Positions 9,221 through 17,029 of a DNA stretch of 64,000 nucleotides are shown here, piece by piece (the first letter of the stretch is position 1; each line of letters opens with the position of its first letter). The notes beneath the pieces are model-generated. The model was not told the origin of the DNA and did not search any database. It saw only the letters and a list, made by a program, of their open reading frames with translations. The position numbers were made by a program, and so were the translations under genes. The DNA is from Bacillota bacterium (lineage in GTDB: Bacteria; Bacillota; UBA4882; UBA8346), in the NCBI GenBank assembly GCA_023402395.1, contig JAEYGI010000004.1, forward strand, positions 186,001 through 250,000, in the 5' to 3' direction.

Positions 9221-10021
9221 CTACGCCGCCCCTTCCACCCGGTTCTGGCTGATCCGAATTTCTTCTAAGCGTACCTGCTGTTCCGGAGAAAGCGCCGATT
9301 TCAATTTTTCTTCGATCATTCTTGGGTTCTCACCAACCTGAATTGCTAGAATTCCCTCAACAATGATCTGTTTGAGAAATAATTCCTCAGCACTTAATTG
9401 ACTAATTTTCCCGGCCACCGGATTACAGACCAGATTGGCCCATACCGCGCCATAAAAGGTGGTGATTAGGGCTACCGCCATTGACGGGCCGATCTTTGAG
9501 ACATCCGCAAGATTGCCCAACATTTGTATCAACCCGATGACAGTTCCGATCATCCCGAACCCCGGAGCCAAGATTCCCCATGAGTCGAAAAACGCTTTGT
9601 TTTCATTATTACGTTCTTCCGCATAAGACGCATCCGTTTCTAAGATATTTCTCACCATCTCCGGGTCGGTTCCATCCACTAATAGCCGAATAGCTTTTTT
9701 TAAGAAAAGATTGTTCGATTTTTCAACCTCATCCTCCAAGGATAATAATCCATCCCGCCTTGCCCTTTTGGCGAACTCGACAATCTCGACGATGATTCGT
9801 TCCGGAGAAACGGTTGTTTTGACGAAGACCATTTTCAACGCTCTAAATGCTGTAATAAACTGTTTAAATGAATACTGAACCAGCAAGGCCATGATCGATC
9901 CGCCAAATGTAATAAAAATTGACGCCAAATCATAAAAACCCACCAATGAACCGCCCAGAGAGATACCAATCCCCAGTAAAATAAGACCTCCAATTAAGCC
10001 AATTAAAGATGCGAACTCCAT
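9221..10021 (-). CDS. motA: Flagellar motor stator protein MotA
   Basis: MotA forms the rotating stator pentamer around MotB. The 266-residue product has four membrane segments and the conserved GILAPGFGMIGTVIGLIQML stretch (about residues 150-169), with a large cytoplasmic loop between helices 2 and 3 that contacts FliG. Having motA-motB inside the fla operon rather than elsewhere is common in Clostridia-like genomes. Confidence 0.95.
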   Translation of the reverse strand: MEFASLIGLIGGLILLGIGISLGGSLVGFYDLASIFITFGGSIMALLVQYSFKQFITAFRALKMVFVKTTVSPERIIVEIVEFAKRARRDGLLSLEDEVEKSNNLFLKKAIRLLVDGTDPEMVRNILETDASYAEERNNENKAFFDSWGILAPGFGMIGTVIGLIQMLGNLADVSKIGPSMAVALITTFYGAVWANLVCNPVAGKISQLSAEELFLKQIIVEGILAIQVGENPRMIEEKLKSALSPEQQVRLEEIRISQNRVEGAA

Positions 10022-10026
10022 TTGAT

Positions 10027-10239
10027 TTAATTCCTTTCATCACCGTCATGGAGCGACCGCGCTCCGATCATCCGTCGATATTCAATGACCTTATCAATCA
10101 CCGTTGCTACCGTATCGGCAACCACAAAACGTTTACCGGTGGTCAACAGAATCACTGTATCCGGTGTTGACTCAATTGTTTCAATGAGATCAGCATTGAT
10201 AATTAGCTTTTGCCCATTTAAGCGGGTGATCTCAATCAC
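10027..10239 (-). CDS. flbD: FlbD/SwrD-type flagellar protein
   Basis: This is a 70-residue protein of the FlbD family (SwrD in Bacillus), which in Bacillus raises stator power and swarming ability. It begins MIEITRLNGQKLIINADLIETIE and contains the typical TTGKRFVVADT stretch. The start codon is GTG at 10239, preceded by AAAGGAG. In other Firmicutes it lies directly downstream of flgE; here the flgE remnant is about 150 bases upstream. The family is small but very recognisable. Confidence 0.9.
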   Translation of the reverse strand: MIEITRLNGQKLIINADLIETIESTPDTVILLTTGKRFVVADTVATVIDKVIEYRRMIGARSLHDGDERN

Positions 10240-10348
10240 TTGCTTCTCCTTTGTATCGGTCTTTCATTGTCCTGGCAATTAATCTCTCAATTCGAGCTTT
10301 GGAAAATTCAGTATTGATGCCCTTTTCTTGAATCGTACTATTACTCAT
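10232..10348 (-). CDS. Possible 38-codon ORF ahead of flbD
   Basis: An ATG-started frame of 38 codons (begins MSNSTIQEKGINTEF) runs into the start of flbD, ending in a TGA that overlaps the flbD GTG region. The product would be basic and helical, with no family that I recognise. No good ribosome site precedes it: the upstream sequence is the hairpin at 10359-10388. It may be a real small coupled gene or debris left from the flgE decay next door. I consider it weak. Confidence 0.2.
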   Translation of the reverse strand: MSNSTIQEKGINTEFSKARIERLIARTMKDRYKGEASD

Positions 10349-10358
10349 TAATGGGGGC

Positions 10359-10388
10359 AACGGAGGGGGAGGGTTCTCCCCCTCCGTT
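10359..10388. repeat. Perfect 13-bp inverted repeat inside the fla operon
   Basis: Arms AACGGAGGGGGAG and CTCCCCCTCCGTT are separated by four bases. No run of T follows on the minus strand, so it is not a classical terminator for the operon; it could be an RNA stabiliser, a processing site or a pausing hairpin. It lies just downstream of the flgE remnant. Confidence 0.8.
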
Positions 10389-10393
10389 TCAAT

Positions 10394-10557
10394 TTAGCGT
10401 TTGAGATTGACTAATTCCTGCAATATCATTGAAAGTACTGATAATCCGGAATTAGCTTGAACCTCGTTGGGTTACAACCACACTTGGTAAAATTCTTACA
10501 TAGATGGGAGTTACTAAACCCATCCATTCTGCGCGGTCACTCCGATCTATGCATCAT
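10394..10557 (-). pseudogene. flgE: flgE (hook protein) remnant, internally deleted
   Basis: This spot, between the TIGR02530-type gene and flbD, is where flgE belongs. Instead of about 1.2 kb there are 164 bases that still read as the two ends of a hook protein. The 5' part begins ATGATG and keeps fragments matching MMRS, GVTA and RMD of the usual N-terminus. The 3' part keeps, across at least two frame changes, SN, FTK, VVVTQRG, QANS and then ILQELVNLKR followed by a stop, which is the standard FlgE C-terminus. In-frame stops and several small gaps rule out a functional product. The pieces are in the right order and on the right strand. The match is from memory of the family, not a database search. 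Confidence 0.85.
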
Positions 10558-10646
10558 ATTAAACCAGGACTTCCCTTTTTTCTGTAAGTTCCCGCATCAG
10601 TCATTCCGCGGGCAGAGGCCTCCTCTTTTTCAAAGAGGTCCAGCCT

Positions 10647-11033
10647 CTATTTAGCGATAACCGCGCTGTCGATGTTGGTAAAAACGTTCTCCTTAAGGTT
10701 GTTGCCATCAACCGCCGTAATCACGGTCCGGTTTTTAACGCTAACCACCAGCGCCAATTGGTCCATGAGAATCAAGGATTCTTTGGATCCTTTGGCTTCC
10801 GCCCGAGCGACCGCATCTTTCAGCAACGCCAAGTCTTCGTGATCCAGCGCGATCTGCCGGCTTTCCAACCTTTTCAACGCATGGGCCGAAAATTTGATTT
10901 CAGTTTGGTTTTCTAGCGTTTCCTGCAATACCTGCCCAAATGCGGGACCGTTTCCCTGTTGCCGCTCTAACTTGCCGGCTTGAGGTATTCCCGGTCCTAT
11001 CTGGGGAGGGCGGATAAATATCTTCTCGGTCAT
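10647..11033 (-). CDS. Flagellar operon protein, TIGR02530 type
   Basis: A 128-residue soluble protein with the core FSAHALKRLESRQIALD and a C-terminal TVITAVDGNNLKENVFTNID segment, typical of the small uncharacterised flagellar operon family found between flgD and flgE in Firmicutes. Its molecular role is not established as far as I know. The start ATG at 11033 has a strong AGGAGGAAGT ribosome site. It is intact although both its normal neighbours (flgD upstream, flgE downstream) are remnants. Confidence 0.85.
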   Translation of the reverse strand: MTEKIFIRPPQIGPGIPQAGKLERQQGNGPAFGQVLQETLENQTEIKFSAHALKRLESRQIALDHEDLALLKDAVARAEAKGSKESLILMDQLALVVSVKNRTVITAVDGNNLKENVFTNIDSAVIAK

Positions 11034-11134
11034 ACTTCCTCCTCATCAGGTACGATGTAGCGGGCATCCCCATCCAACGGGAAGTCCGTCGCTTCTCTAA
11101 GCCTGATGACCCATCTTCATTTCTGCATCAATAA

Positions 11135-11267
11135 TCATGACCTATTGCAAATGCCCAGCGATGGAACGCCGTTTATCCGAACAATAACCGCATAGAGACC
11201 AGCCGTAACCAGTTGGCCATACATACCGGACGTTGGTGACTTGAGCCTGAATGTTTTTGTCAACCAT
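11135..11267 (-). pseudogene. flgD: Probable flgD (hook cap) remnant
   Basis: The 233 bases between fliK and the TIGR02530-type gene hold no intact gene. An ATG overlapping the fliK stop (TAATG) opens a 41-codon frame starting MVDKNIQAQVTNVRYV. After a frame change the sequence continues GQLVTAGLYAVIVRINGVPSLGIC to a stop at 11135. Together this resembles the C-terminal Tudor-like end of FlgD (pattern G-V-x-x-V-R-Y ... Y-A-V-x-x-N-G-V-x-S-L). The position is exactly where flgD normally lies. The N-terminal signature of FlgD is absent, so this is a deletion remnant. It is less certain than the flgE remnant because FlgD is poorly conserved. Confidence 0.5.
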
Positions 11268-12718
11268 TACGCGATAAGGTTAATCAGCGAGTCTCCTCCG
11301 GGTTCAGGATTGCCATCCTGGCCGGCGACCGGTTCATCTTCGGACCAACCCGCTACGGTATAACTGCCCCCGCCGAACCCCTGTCCGTTTCCCTGATCGC
11401 CGGTCCACTGCTGCCCAAAACCTTCCGTTCCGGATTGATATCCGGTGGAAACCACTAATGAATCAATCTGAACGCCACTCTCATTTAATGATTTGCGTAA
11501 TTGCACCAGGTTGGACTCGATCACTTGTCTTACTTGCTCGGATTCGGCGACGAACTTCGCGCTGATAATATGATTTTCAAGCGCTACTTTCAGATGAACC
11601 TTCCCCAAATGCTCCGGCTTAAGGCTAATCTCCATCTGGCTGTCCCCGCCGTCAACCATGATTTTGGCATGTTCAACCAGTTGAGAAAAGAGTTGATCCC
11701 GGTTGACTGAAACTTTATCTCCACCCGCTAAATCGGATACCCCGTTGCCTTGCGGATGAGTCTGATGCGTTATCAGATTAGGATGATAATCAAACCGCGA
11801 CTGAAGGTCATTCAGAGACTGTTTGGTTTGGAGCACCGGCAGGTTGAGAACAACCGTTTCCCCTTTTTCCTTCGCAAGACCGGATTGGAAATTGGAAACC
11901 TGCTCCGCCAGTTGGACTCCGGCTTCCGGTTGAGAGTTGTTTTTAACGAATGGTTGGGGAACGAAAGCTGAATCGTTTTCCGATGAGTTGGTCTTCAAAG
12001 GTCGGATGGCTTGAATGGATTCTGATCCCATCAGTTTTACGGATTCCGAGTGTTCAAAACCGGACACCGGTTTTGAACTGCCGGCATCGATTTGTTTCTG
12101 AGTTTCCTTCCCGGCCAAAGACATCTTGCTCTGAACAGCTTTAGTAAATCCGGACGGTTCAACGGCTTGAATGTTACCGGTTGCCGCCGTCATCGGATTC
12201 TGAACTTGAACCGGCGTCTCCGAAAAAGCAGTGCCAGTAGTGGCCGGGACTGAAACCGCTCCCGATGGTACACTCCAAACATCTTCGCTAGTTGATTCCT
12301 TCCCTGTCACAGACACGATAGCCGGTTCGGGCAAAAGTGATGCCCCTCCGAAAAAACCGGCCGCCCACAGCGCCTCCCAAGTACCGGTTGGCTCTGTTTT
12401 TTCGCCGCCATCACCGTTCAACGAATCAGAATCGTCTTGAACGGGCGACGGGACATTCTCCGCTGCAGCCGGAACGGGTAACCAAGGCACCGCTGCCAAG
12501 TCAATTTTCCCGGCTAATAGAAGGGATTCCAAAATTAGCTCGTTGATACCGGGAAGCATCTCCGCCGGTACTTCAGGCGTTGGAATGGACGCAAGGGAAT
12601 CAAGCACTTCAGCAAACCGTCCCGTGTTTTGATCTGTGGCACCAGGACCGGGGCCGCCCATTGCTGGCCCGGTGGATGTACCCGCGATTGCCAGCGAACT
12701 AATACTGATATCAGGCAT
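11267..12718 (-). CDS. fliK: Flagellar hook-length control protein FliK
   Basis: FliK is the secreted ruler that measures hook length and triggers the FlhB switch. I start it at the ATG at 12718 because a perfect AAGGAGGTGA lies just upstream; the frame also runs 8 codons further up. The 483-residue product is long, low-complexity and Ser/Pro/Gly-rich up to about residue 350, then has the conserved C-terminal FliK domain (about 360-440; LKPEHLGKVHLKVAL and VIESNLVQLRKSLNESGVQ). Its stop overlaps the start codon of the flgD remnant. Confidence 0.9.
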   Translation of the reverse strand: MPDISISSLAIAGTSTGPAMGGPGPGATDQNTGRFAEVLDSLASIPTPEVPAEMLPGINELILESLLLAGKIDLAAVPWLPVPAAAENVPSPVQDDSDSLNGDGGEKTEPTGTWEALWAAGFFGGASLLPEPAIVSVTGKESTSEDVWSVPSGAVSVPATTGTAFSETPVQVQNPMTAATGNIQAVEPSGFTKAVQSKMSLAGKETQKQIDAGSSKPVSGFEHSESVKLMGSESIQAIRPLKTNSSENDSAFVPQPFVKNNSQPEAGVQLAEQVSNFQSGLAKEKGETVVLNLPVLQTKQSLNDLQSRFDYHPNLITHQTHPQGNGVSDLAGGDKVSVNRDQLFSQLVEHAKIMVDGGDSQMEISLKPEHLGKVHLKVALENHIISAKFVAESEQVRQVIESNLVQLRKSLNESGVQIDSLVVSTGYQSGTEGFGQQWTGDQGNGQGFGGGSYTVAGWSEDEPVAGQDGNPEPGGDSLINLIA

Positions 12719-12769
12719 TTTTTCACCTCCTTTCTTCCCCATATATATCGGTAGCTTGAGGACAAAAAA

Positions 12770-13357
12770 TTAGAGTTTTCCTGAACCTGTCAATCGTTCT
12801 TGAGTTAATCTCGCCAATAATTCAGGAGAGAGATATTCCATAATTTTAGTTGCTTGCCTCTCGTCTAATTCATCAATGATTTGCTGAACATTTTCTTCGG
12901 GAAGTTTTTCAACTACCGCGGCTGCTTTTTGCGGTTTCATTCTCCCCAACCGGGCTAAAAATTGTTGAACGTTGGCATCTTTCATCGTTTCCAGTGGCTT
13001 AACGGCATCAACCATCACCGGTTTCGGCCCTTCGGCTCCAATGGTCGGATTATCTTTCTCCCAACGGGATTTTAGCGTTTCAAACGCGACCCGCTCCTCA
13101 TCGAGTTTAGCTTCGCGCTCTTTTAACTGTGCGTCGCGATAACTAAAATCTTCTTCCTTTTGGAGCCAAAAATCGCTCTTTTTTTTCCCTAATTCATAAT
13201 TCTCAACCAATTTTGGAACTTGAAATGTTTTTTCCACCGCCCATAAAACGGTTTTTTGAAACGAAACCACTCCAAACAGGTTCAAAATGAACAACACCAG
13301 CAATCCAAATCCCAGTAATACTGGGAAGACCAACATTCCAAAGATAAACCGAGCCAT
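12770..13357 (-). CDS. MotE/YlxF-like protein (membrane helix, coiled coil, MgtE-N-like domain)
   Basis: A 195-residue protein with one N-terminal membrane helix (about residues 5-30), a charged coiled-coil region (about 70-105), and a C-terminal domain resembling the MgtE intracellular N-domain (about 125-190; LGRMKPQKAAAVVEKLPEENVQQIIDELDERQATKIM). This is the layout of the YlxF/MotE family found between fliJ and fliK, thought to help stator or motor assembly. It is not a magnesium transporter, since the channel part is absent. The start ATG overlaps the fliJ stop codon. Confidence 0.82.
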   Translation of the reverse strand: MARFIFGMLVFPVLLGFGLLVLFILNLFGVVSFQKTVLWAVEKTFQVPKLVENYELGKKKSDFWLQKEEDFSYRDAQLKEREAKLDEERVAFETLKSRWEKDNPTIGAEGPKPVMVDAVKPLETMKDANVQQFLARLGRMKPQKAAAVVEKLPEENVQQIIDELDERQATKIMEYLSPELLARLTQERLTGSGKL

Positions 13358-13824
13358 TACCCGCCAACCTCCCCGTATCCGGCTTGAACCCGGACAAAAC
13401 GGCTTGTTCCCAATTCATCGAGGAAGTTAATCTCGGAACGTAACTCCTCGGCCTGATATTTCCGGAAAGCATGCTCTTTCAATTTCTCAATTACCTTCCG
13501 CTTCCGGGTCGCTTCGATCAATCTGCTTCTGGACTCGGCTACCTCAACTTCACGTTGCCGTAGCCTGATCACAGCTTCCTCCATCAACCGATTCAACCGG
13601 TCCAAATAATGAAAATAATTGCCGGCCAATTGCGGATCGAATTTACGGCGAAGACTCTCCCGGCAAAATTCGGTCGTTTCATGGATCTCATGTCGTGCCC
13701 GGAATAATTCGTTTTGAGCTTGATCTCGGCGAATCTCACACTCGCTTAAATCACGAAGGCATAATTCTTCCACGCTTACGCGCAACTTCAAAACCGATTC
13801 CAAACGGAATTTAAACTGCTTCAT
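13357..13824 (-). CDS. fliJ: Flagellar export chaperone FliJ
   Basis: FliJ is the coiled-coil stalk that links the FliI ATPase ring to FlhA. The product starts MKQFKFRLESVLKLR, the standard FliJ opening, at the ATG at 13824; four further upstream codons are open but lie within fliI. It is 155 residues, almost entirely charged alpha-helix. It overlaps the fliI end by 14 bases. Confidence 0.9.
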   Translation of the reverse strand: MKQFKFRLESVLKLRVSVEELCLRDLSECEIRRDQAQNELFRARHEIHETTEFCRESLRRKFDPQLAGNYFHYLDRLNRLMEEAVIRLRQREVEVAESRSRLIEATRKRKVIEKLKEHAFRKYQAEELRSEINFLDELGTSRFVRVQAGYGEVGG

Positions 13825-15160
13825 CCAGGGCACCACCCATCATTGCGATAATCCGTCCGACAATCTCGGAATATGAAGAACGTTCATCAATCCCTTGCCG
13901 GAGAAATCCATTGATGGAATCCATCATTTTCAAAGCGTTGTCAACTTGCTGATTGCTGCCCGCCACATAAGCGCCGATATTGATAAGGTCTTCATTATTA
14001 CGATATGCCGCCAGAATACTGCGAAGCTCAGCCGCTGCCCGACGATGTTCGGAAGATACCAACTCAATCATTAGGCGGCTGACGCTGGCCAGAACGTCAA
14101 TGGCTGGATAATGGTTGCGATGCGCCAGTTCCCGCGATAATACAATATGACCGTCCAGAATGCTTCGAACCGCGTCGGCAATGGGTTCATTCATATCGTC
14201 GCCCTCCACCAGCACGGTGTATAATCCGGTTATACTGCCGGTAGCGGCGGTCCCGGAACGTTCGAGCAACCGCGGCAGTAGCGCGAAGACCGACGGAGTG
14301 TAGCCCCGGGTTGTCGGCGGTTCGCCCACAGCCAATCCCACTTCGCGCTGAGCAATGGCGAAACGGGTTACCGAATCCATCATCAACATTACATCCCGGC
14401 CCTGATCACGGAAGAATTCCGCGATGGCCGTCGCCACCATCGCCCCTTTCAATCTCACCAAGGCCGGTTGATCGGAAGTGGCCACCACTACTACAGAACG
14501 GGCCAATCCCTCCGGCCCCAAATCCCGCTCAATAAAGTCGCGCACCTCGCGGCCACGTTCACCGATAAGCGCGATGACATTCACATCAGCGTCGGTATTA
14601 CGGGCGATCATCCCCAGAAGAGTGCTTTTCCCAACGCCACTTCCGGCAAAAATCCCAATTCTTTGACCTCTTCCACAGGTTAATAAAGAATCAACGGCTC
14701 GCACTCCCATGGCAAGCGGCGTATGAATTCGAGGGCGGGTCAGAGGATTGGGCGGCGAGGCGGTCAACGGATAGTATTTCCCCGAAAGCAACGTCGGTTG
14801 ATCATCGATGGGCCGGCCCAGTCCGTCAAAGACCCGGCCGAGCATTTCCTCTCCGACCTCAACTCTAGCGGTCCGCCCGGTAGCCAGGATCTCGCAACCA
14901 GGTCCGATTCCATTTATCTCGCCAAGCGGCATCAACAATACCCGGCCCGCTTTAAAACCGACCACTTCCGCTTGAAGCGGCTCTGGTACGCCATTTAGAT
15001 AAATTAAACACAATTCACCCAAATTGACGGCGGGACCATCGGCTTCCACGGTCAACCCAACAATCTGATTGACCCGACCGCGACTGCGAATCAAATTGGT
15101 TTCCGCGACCACATTCAGATAGGGGCCGGCTGAAAAAGGCTTCGGAATGGATGTACTCAT
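13811..15160 (-). CDS. fliI: Flagellum-specific ATPase FliI
   Basis: FliI is the F1-beta-like ATPase that powers or primes flagellar export. The 449-residue protein has a beta-barrel N-terminal domain, Walker A (GIFAGSGVGKSTLLG, near residue 170), the IGERGREVRDFIE motif, Walker B (DVMLMMDSVTRFA) and the type III-specific GEPPTTRGYTPSVFALLP stretch. Length is normal. Its start overlaps the last base of fliH. Confidence 0.97.
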   Translation of the reverse strand: MSTSIPKPFSAGPYLNVVAETNLIRSRGRVNQIVGLTVEADGPAVNLGELCLIYLNGVPEPLQAEVVGFKAGRVLLMPLGEINGIGPGCEILATGRTARVEVGEEMLGRVFDGLGRPIDDQPTLLSGKYYPLTASPPNPLTRPRIHTPLAMGVRAVDSLLTCGRGQRIGIFAGSGVGKSTLLGMIARNTDADVNVIALIGERGREVRDFIERDLGPEGLARSVVVVATSDQPALVRLKGAMVATAIAEFFRDQGRDVMLMMDSVTRFAIAQREVGLAVGEPPTTRGYTPSVFALLPRLLERSGTAATGSITGLYTVLVEGDDMNEPIADAVRSILDGHIVLSRELAHRNHYPAIDVLASVSRLMIELVSSEHRRAAAELRSILAAYRNNEDLINIGAYVAGSNQQVDNALKMMDSINGFLRQGIDERSSYSEIVGRIIAMMGGALDEAV

Positions 15161-16005
15161 CAGGTCCGAACCACCTTCAACAATTCATCCGCGATGGCCT
15201 CCAATTGCGATTGAACCCGGGCATCGGCCGAACCTCGCTCGGTTTCGATGTAACAACCTCCCGGCGCAATCGCCGGATCGTCCTCGATCCGAATGGGTTT
15301 CGGCTCGGTAAATACTTCGCGAAGCTGGGGAAGATGACTATCAATTAATTCCCGGTCCTCGGGATGAATTCGGATAGTGATGTTCGAAGCCCCGTTCATC
15401 CGGGCCAACGCATTCCGGACCAACGCCAGCTGTTGGCTGGGATCGAGTTCAAGTTCGGCACCGATGATCTTTTGGGCGATTGCTACCGCCAATTCCAGCA
15501 ATTCCGGTTCGGACCGGGCAATCCGTTCTAACCGGCCATTTTCAACCTCCACCGCCAACCGGGCGGCGGTCATAATTCGTTCTTCCCACTCCTGACGGCC
15601 TTGAGCCGTTCCTTCAGTCATTCCTTCCAGTTGCGCTTGATTTTTTAGCTGAACCGCTTCCTCACGGGCAAGATTCAGAATTCGGTCTGCCTCTTGATTC
15701 GCTTCTTCCCGGGATTGCCGGGATAATTCTTCCGCTTCTTGTTGCGCCTTTTCAAGCATCTCGCGGGAACGCTCTTCCGCTTCGGCCACGATCCGGCGCG
15801 ACTCTTCCTCGGTCTGGCGGAGCAATAGTTCAACTTGCTGGGCTGTATTTTCAGCCAACAAGTCATGGTCCGTATCGTCAAGCGACTCACAATCATCAGC
15901 GACTTCAGCGAGGATTGCCTCCGCCAAGAAAGCATCAGGGGCCGGAGGATTCAGCAGGCAGGGGATGGATTCCACCAACACCGCCGACTTTATCAATTTA
16001 GACAA
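15160..16005 (-). CDS. fliH: Flagellar assembly protein FliH
   Basis: FliH regulates FliI and anchors it to the C-ring. The 281-residue product has a long Glu/Arg-rich coiled coil (about residues 50-145) and a C-terminal domain with the FliH-type segments AVAIAQKIIGAELELDP and CYIETERGSADARVQSQLE. It overlaps fliG by 8 bases and fliI by one base, consistent with coupled translation. Confidence 0.92.
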   Translation of the reverse strand: MSKLIKSAVLVESIPCLLNPPAPDAFLAEAILAEVADDCESLDDTDHDLLAENTAQQVELLLRQTEEESRRIVAEAEERSREMLEKAQQEAEELSRQSREEANQEADRILNLAREEAVQLKNQAQLEGMTEGTAQGRQEWEERIMTAARLAVEVENGRLERIARSEPELLELAVAIAQKIIGAELELDPSQQLALVRNALARMNGASNITIRIHPEDRELIDSHLPQLREVFTEPKPIRIEDDPAIAPGGCYIETERGSADARVQSQLEAIADELLKVVRT

Positions 16006-17005
16006 TCAATTCGTCCTCCTTGCCACGGGATATGACCAATTCTCCGGAGTCTTCCAAATGACGGATGGCATTGACAATCCGTTGCTGAGCTTCTTCCACG
16101 TCCCGCAGTCGGACCGGGCCCAGCATCGACATGTCATCCTTCATCATCTCCACGGCGCGTTTCGACATGTTCCTAAAGATCAAGCCGCGCACCTCATCAC
16201 TGACCGTCTTGAGCGCCAGAGACAGATCCTTGGCGTCCACTTCCCGCAAGAAGCGTTGAACCGAACGGTTATCCAACAGAACAATGTCTTCAAAGACAAA
16301 CATACGCCGTTTGATCTCATCCGCCAATTCCGGCGTCTCTTCAGCCAGCGATTCGAGAATGGTCTTCTCCGTCGCCCGGTCCACCCGGTTCAAAATGGAA
16401 ACCATGGATTCGATCCCGCCGGCAATTGAAAAGTCTTGCATGACAAAGGAAGAAAGTTTCTTCTCCAGCACCAGCTCTATCTCACGGATCACTTCCGGCG
16501 AGGTTCGATCCATTGACGCAATCCGGCGGGCGACTTCCACCTGTTGCGCCGGAGACAAGGCGGAGAGAATTATCCCGGCCTGCTCAGCCGTAAGATAGGC
16601 CATGACCAACGCGATAGTCTGGGGATGTTCGTTCTGGATAAAGTTTAACAATTGGCCCGGCTCCGTCTTTCGGGCAAAGTCAAATGGCCGGATCGCCAGT
16701 GACGCGGTGAGTTTGTTTAAGATCTCATTGGCCCGGACCGGGCCGACCGCTTTGTCCAACAGAATTCGAGCGTTCTCGACTCCGCCGGAGAGGATATATT
16801 CCTGAGCCAGACAGATTTCGTGGAACTCCTCCAAGACCTTGTCCTTGGTTTGATTGGAGATCCGGTTTAAATTGGCGATCTCGAGACTCAATTCCTCAAT
16901 CTCGTCTTCGCGCAAATGCTTCATAACCTGCGCCGAGACCTCGGCGCCGAGCGAGAGCAGCAAAATGGCTGCTTTCTGTTTCCCGGTAATTTCCTGTTGT
17001 TTCAC
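15998..17005 (-). CDS. fliG: Flagellar motor switch protein FliG
   Basis: FliG is the rotor protein that receives torque from MotA. The 335-residue product has the three-domain layout, with the middle-domain EHPQTIALVMAYL motif (about residues 125-137) and the C-terminal charged helix region (SLALKTVSDEVRGLIFRNMS). It begins with MKQQEITGKQKAAILLLSLG, typical of the FliF-binding N-terminal domain. All key regions are intact. Confidence 0.97.
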   Translation of the reverse strand: MKQQEITGKQKAAILLLSLGAEVSAQVMKHLREDEIEELSLEIANLNRISNQTKDKVLEEFHEICLAQEYILSGGVENARILLDKAVGPVRANEILNKLTASLAIRPFDFARKTEPGQLLNFIQNEHPQTIALVMAYLTAEQAGIILSALSPAQQVEVARRIASMDRTSPEVIREIELVLEKKLSSFVMQDFSIAGGIESMVSILNRVDRATEKTILESLAEETPELADEIKRRMFVFEDIVLLDNRSVQRFLREVDAKDLSLALKTVSDEVRGLIFRNMSKRAVEMMKDDMSMLGPVRLRDVEEAQQRIVNAIRHLEDSGELVISRGKEDELIV

Positions 17006-17029
17006 GACCTTGTCACTCCGAACCTTTAT

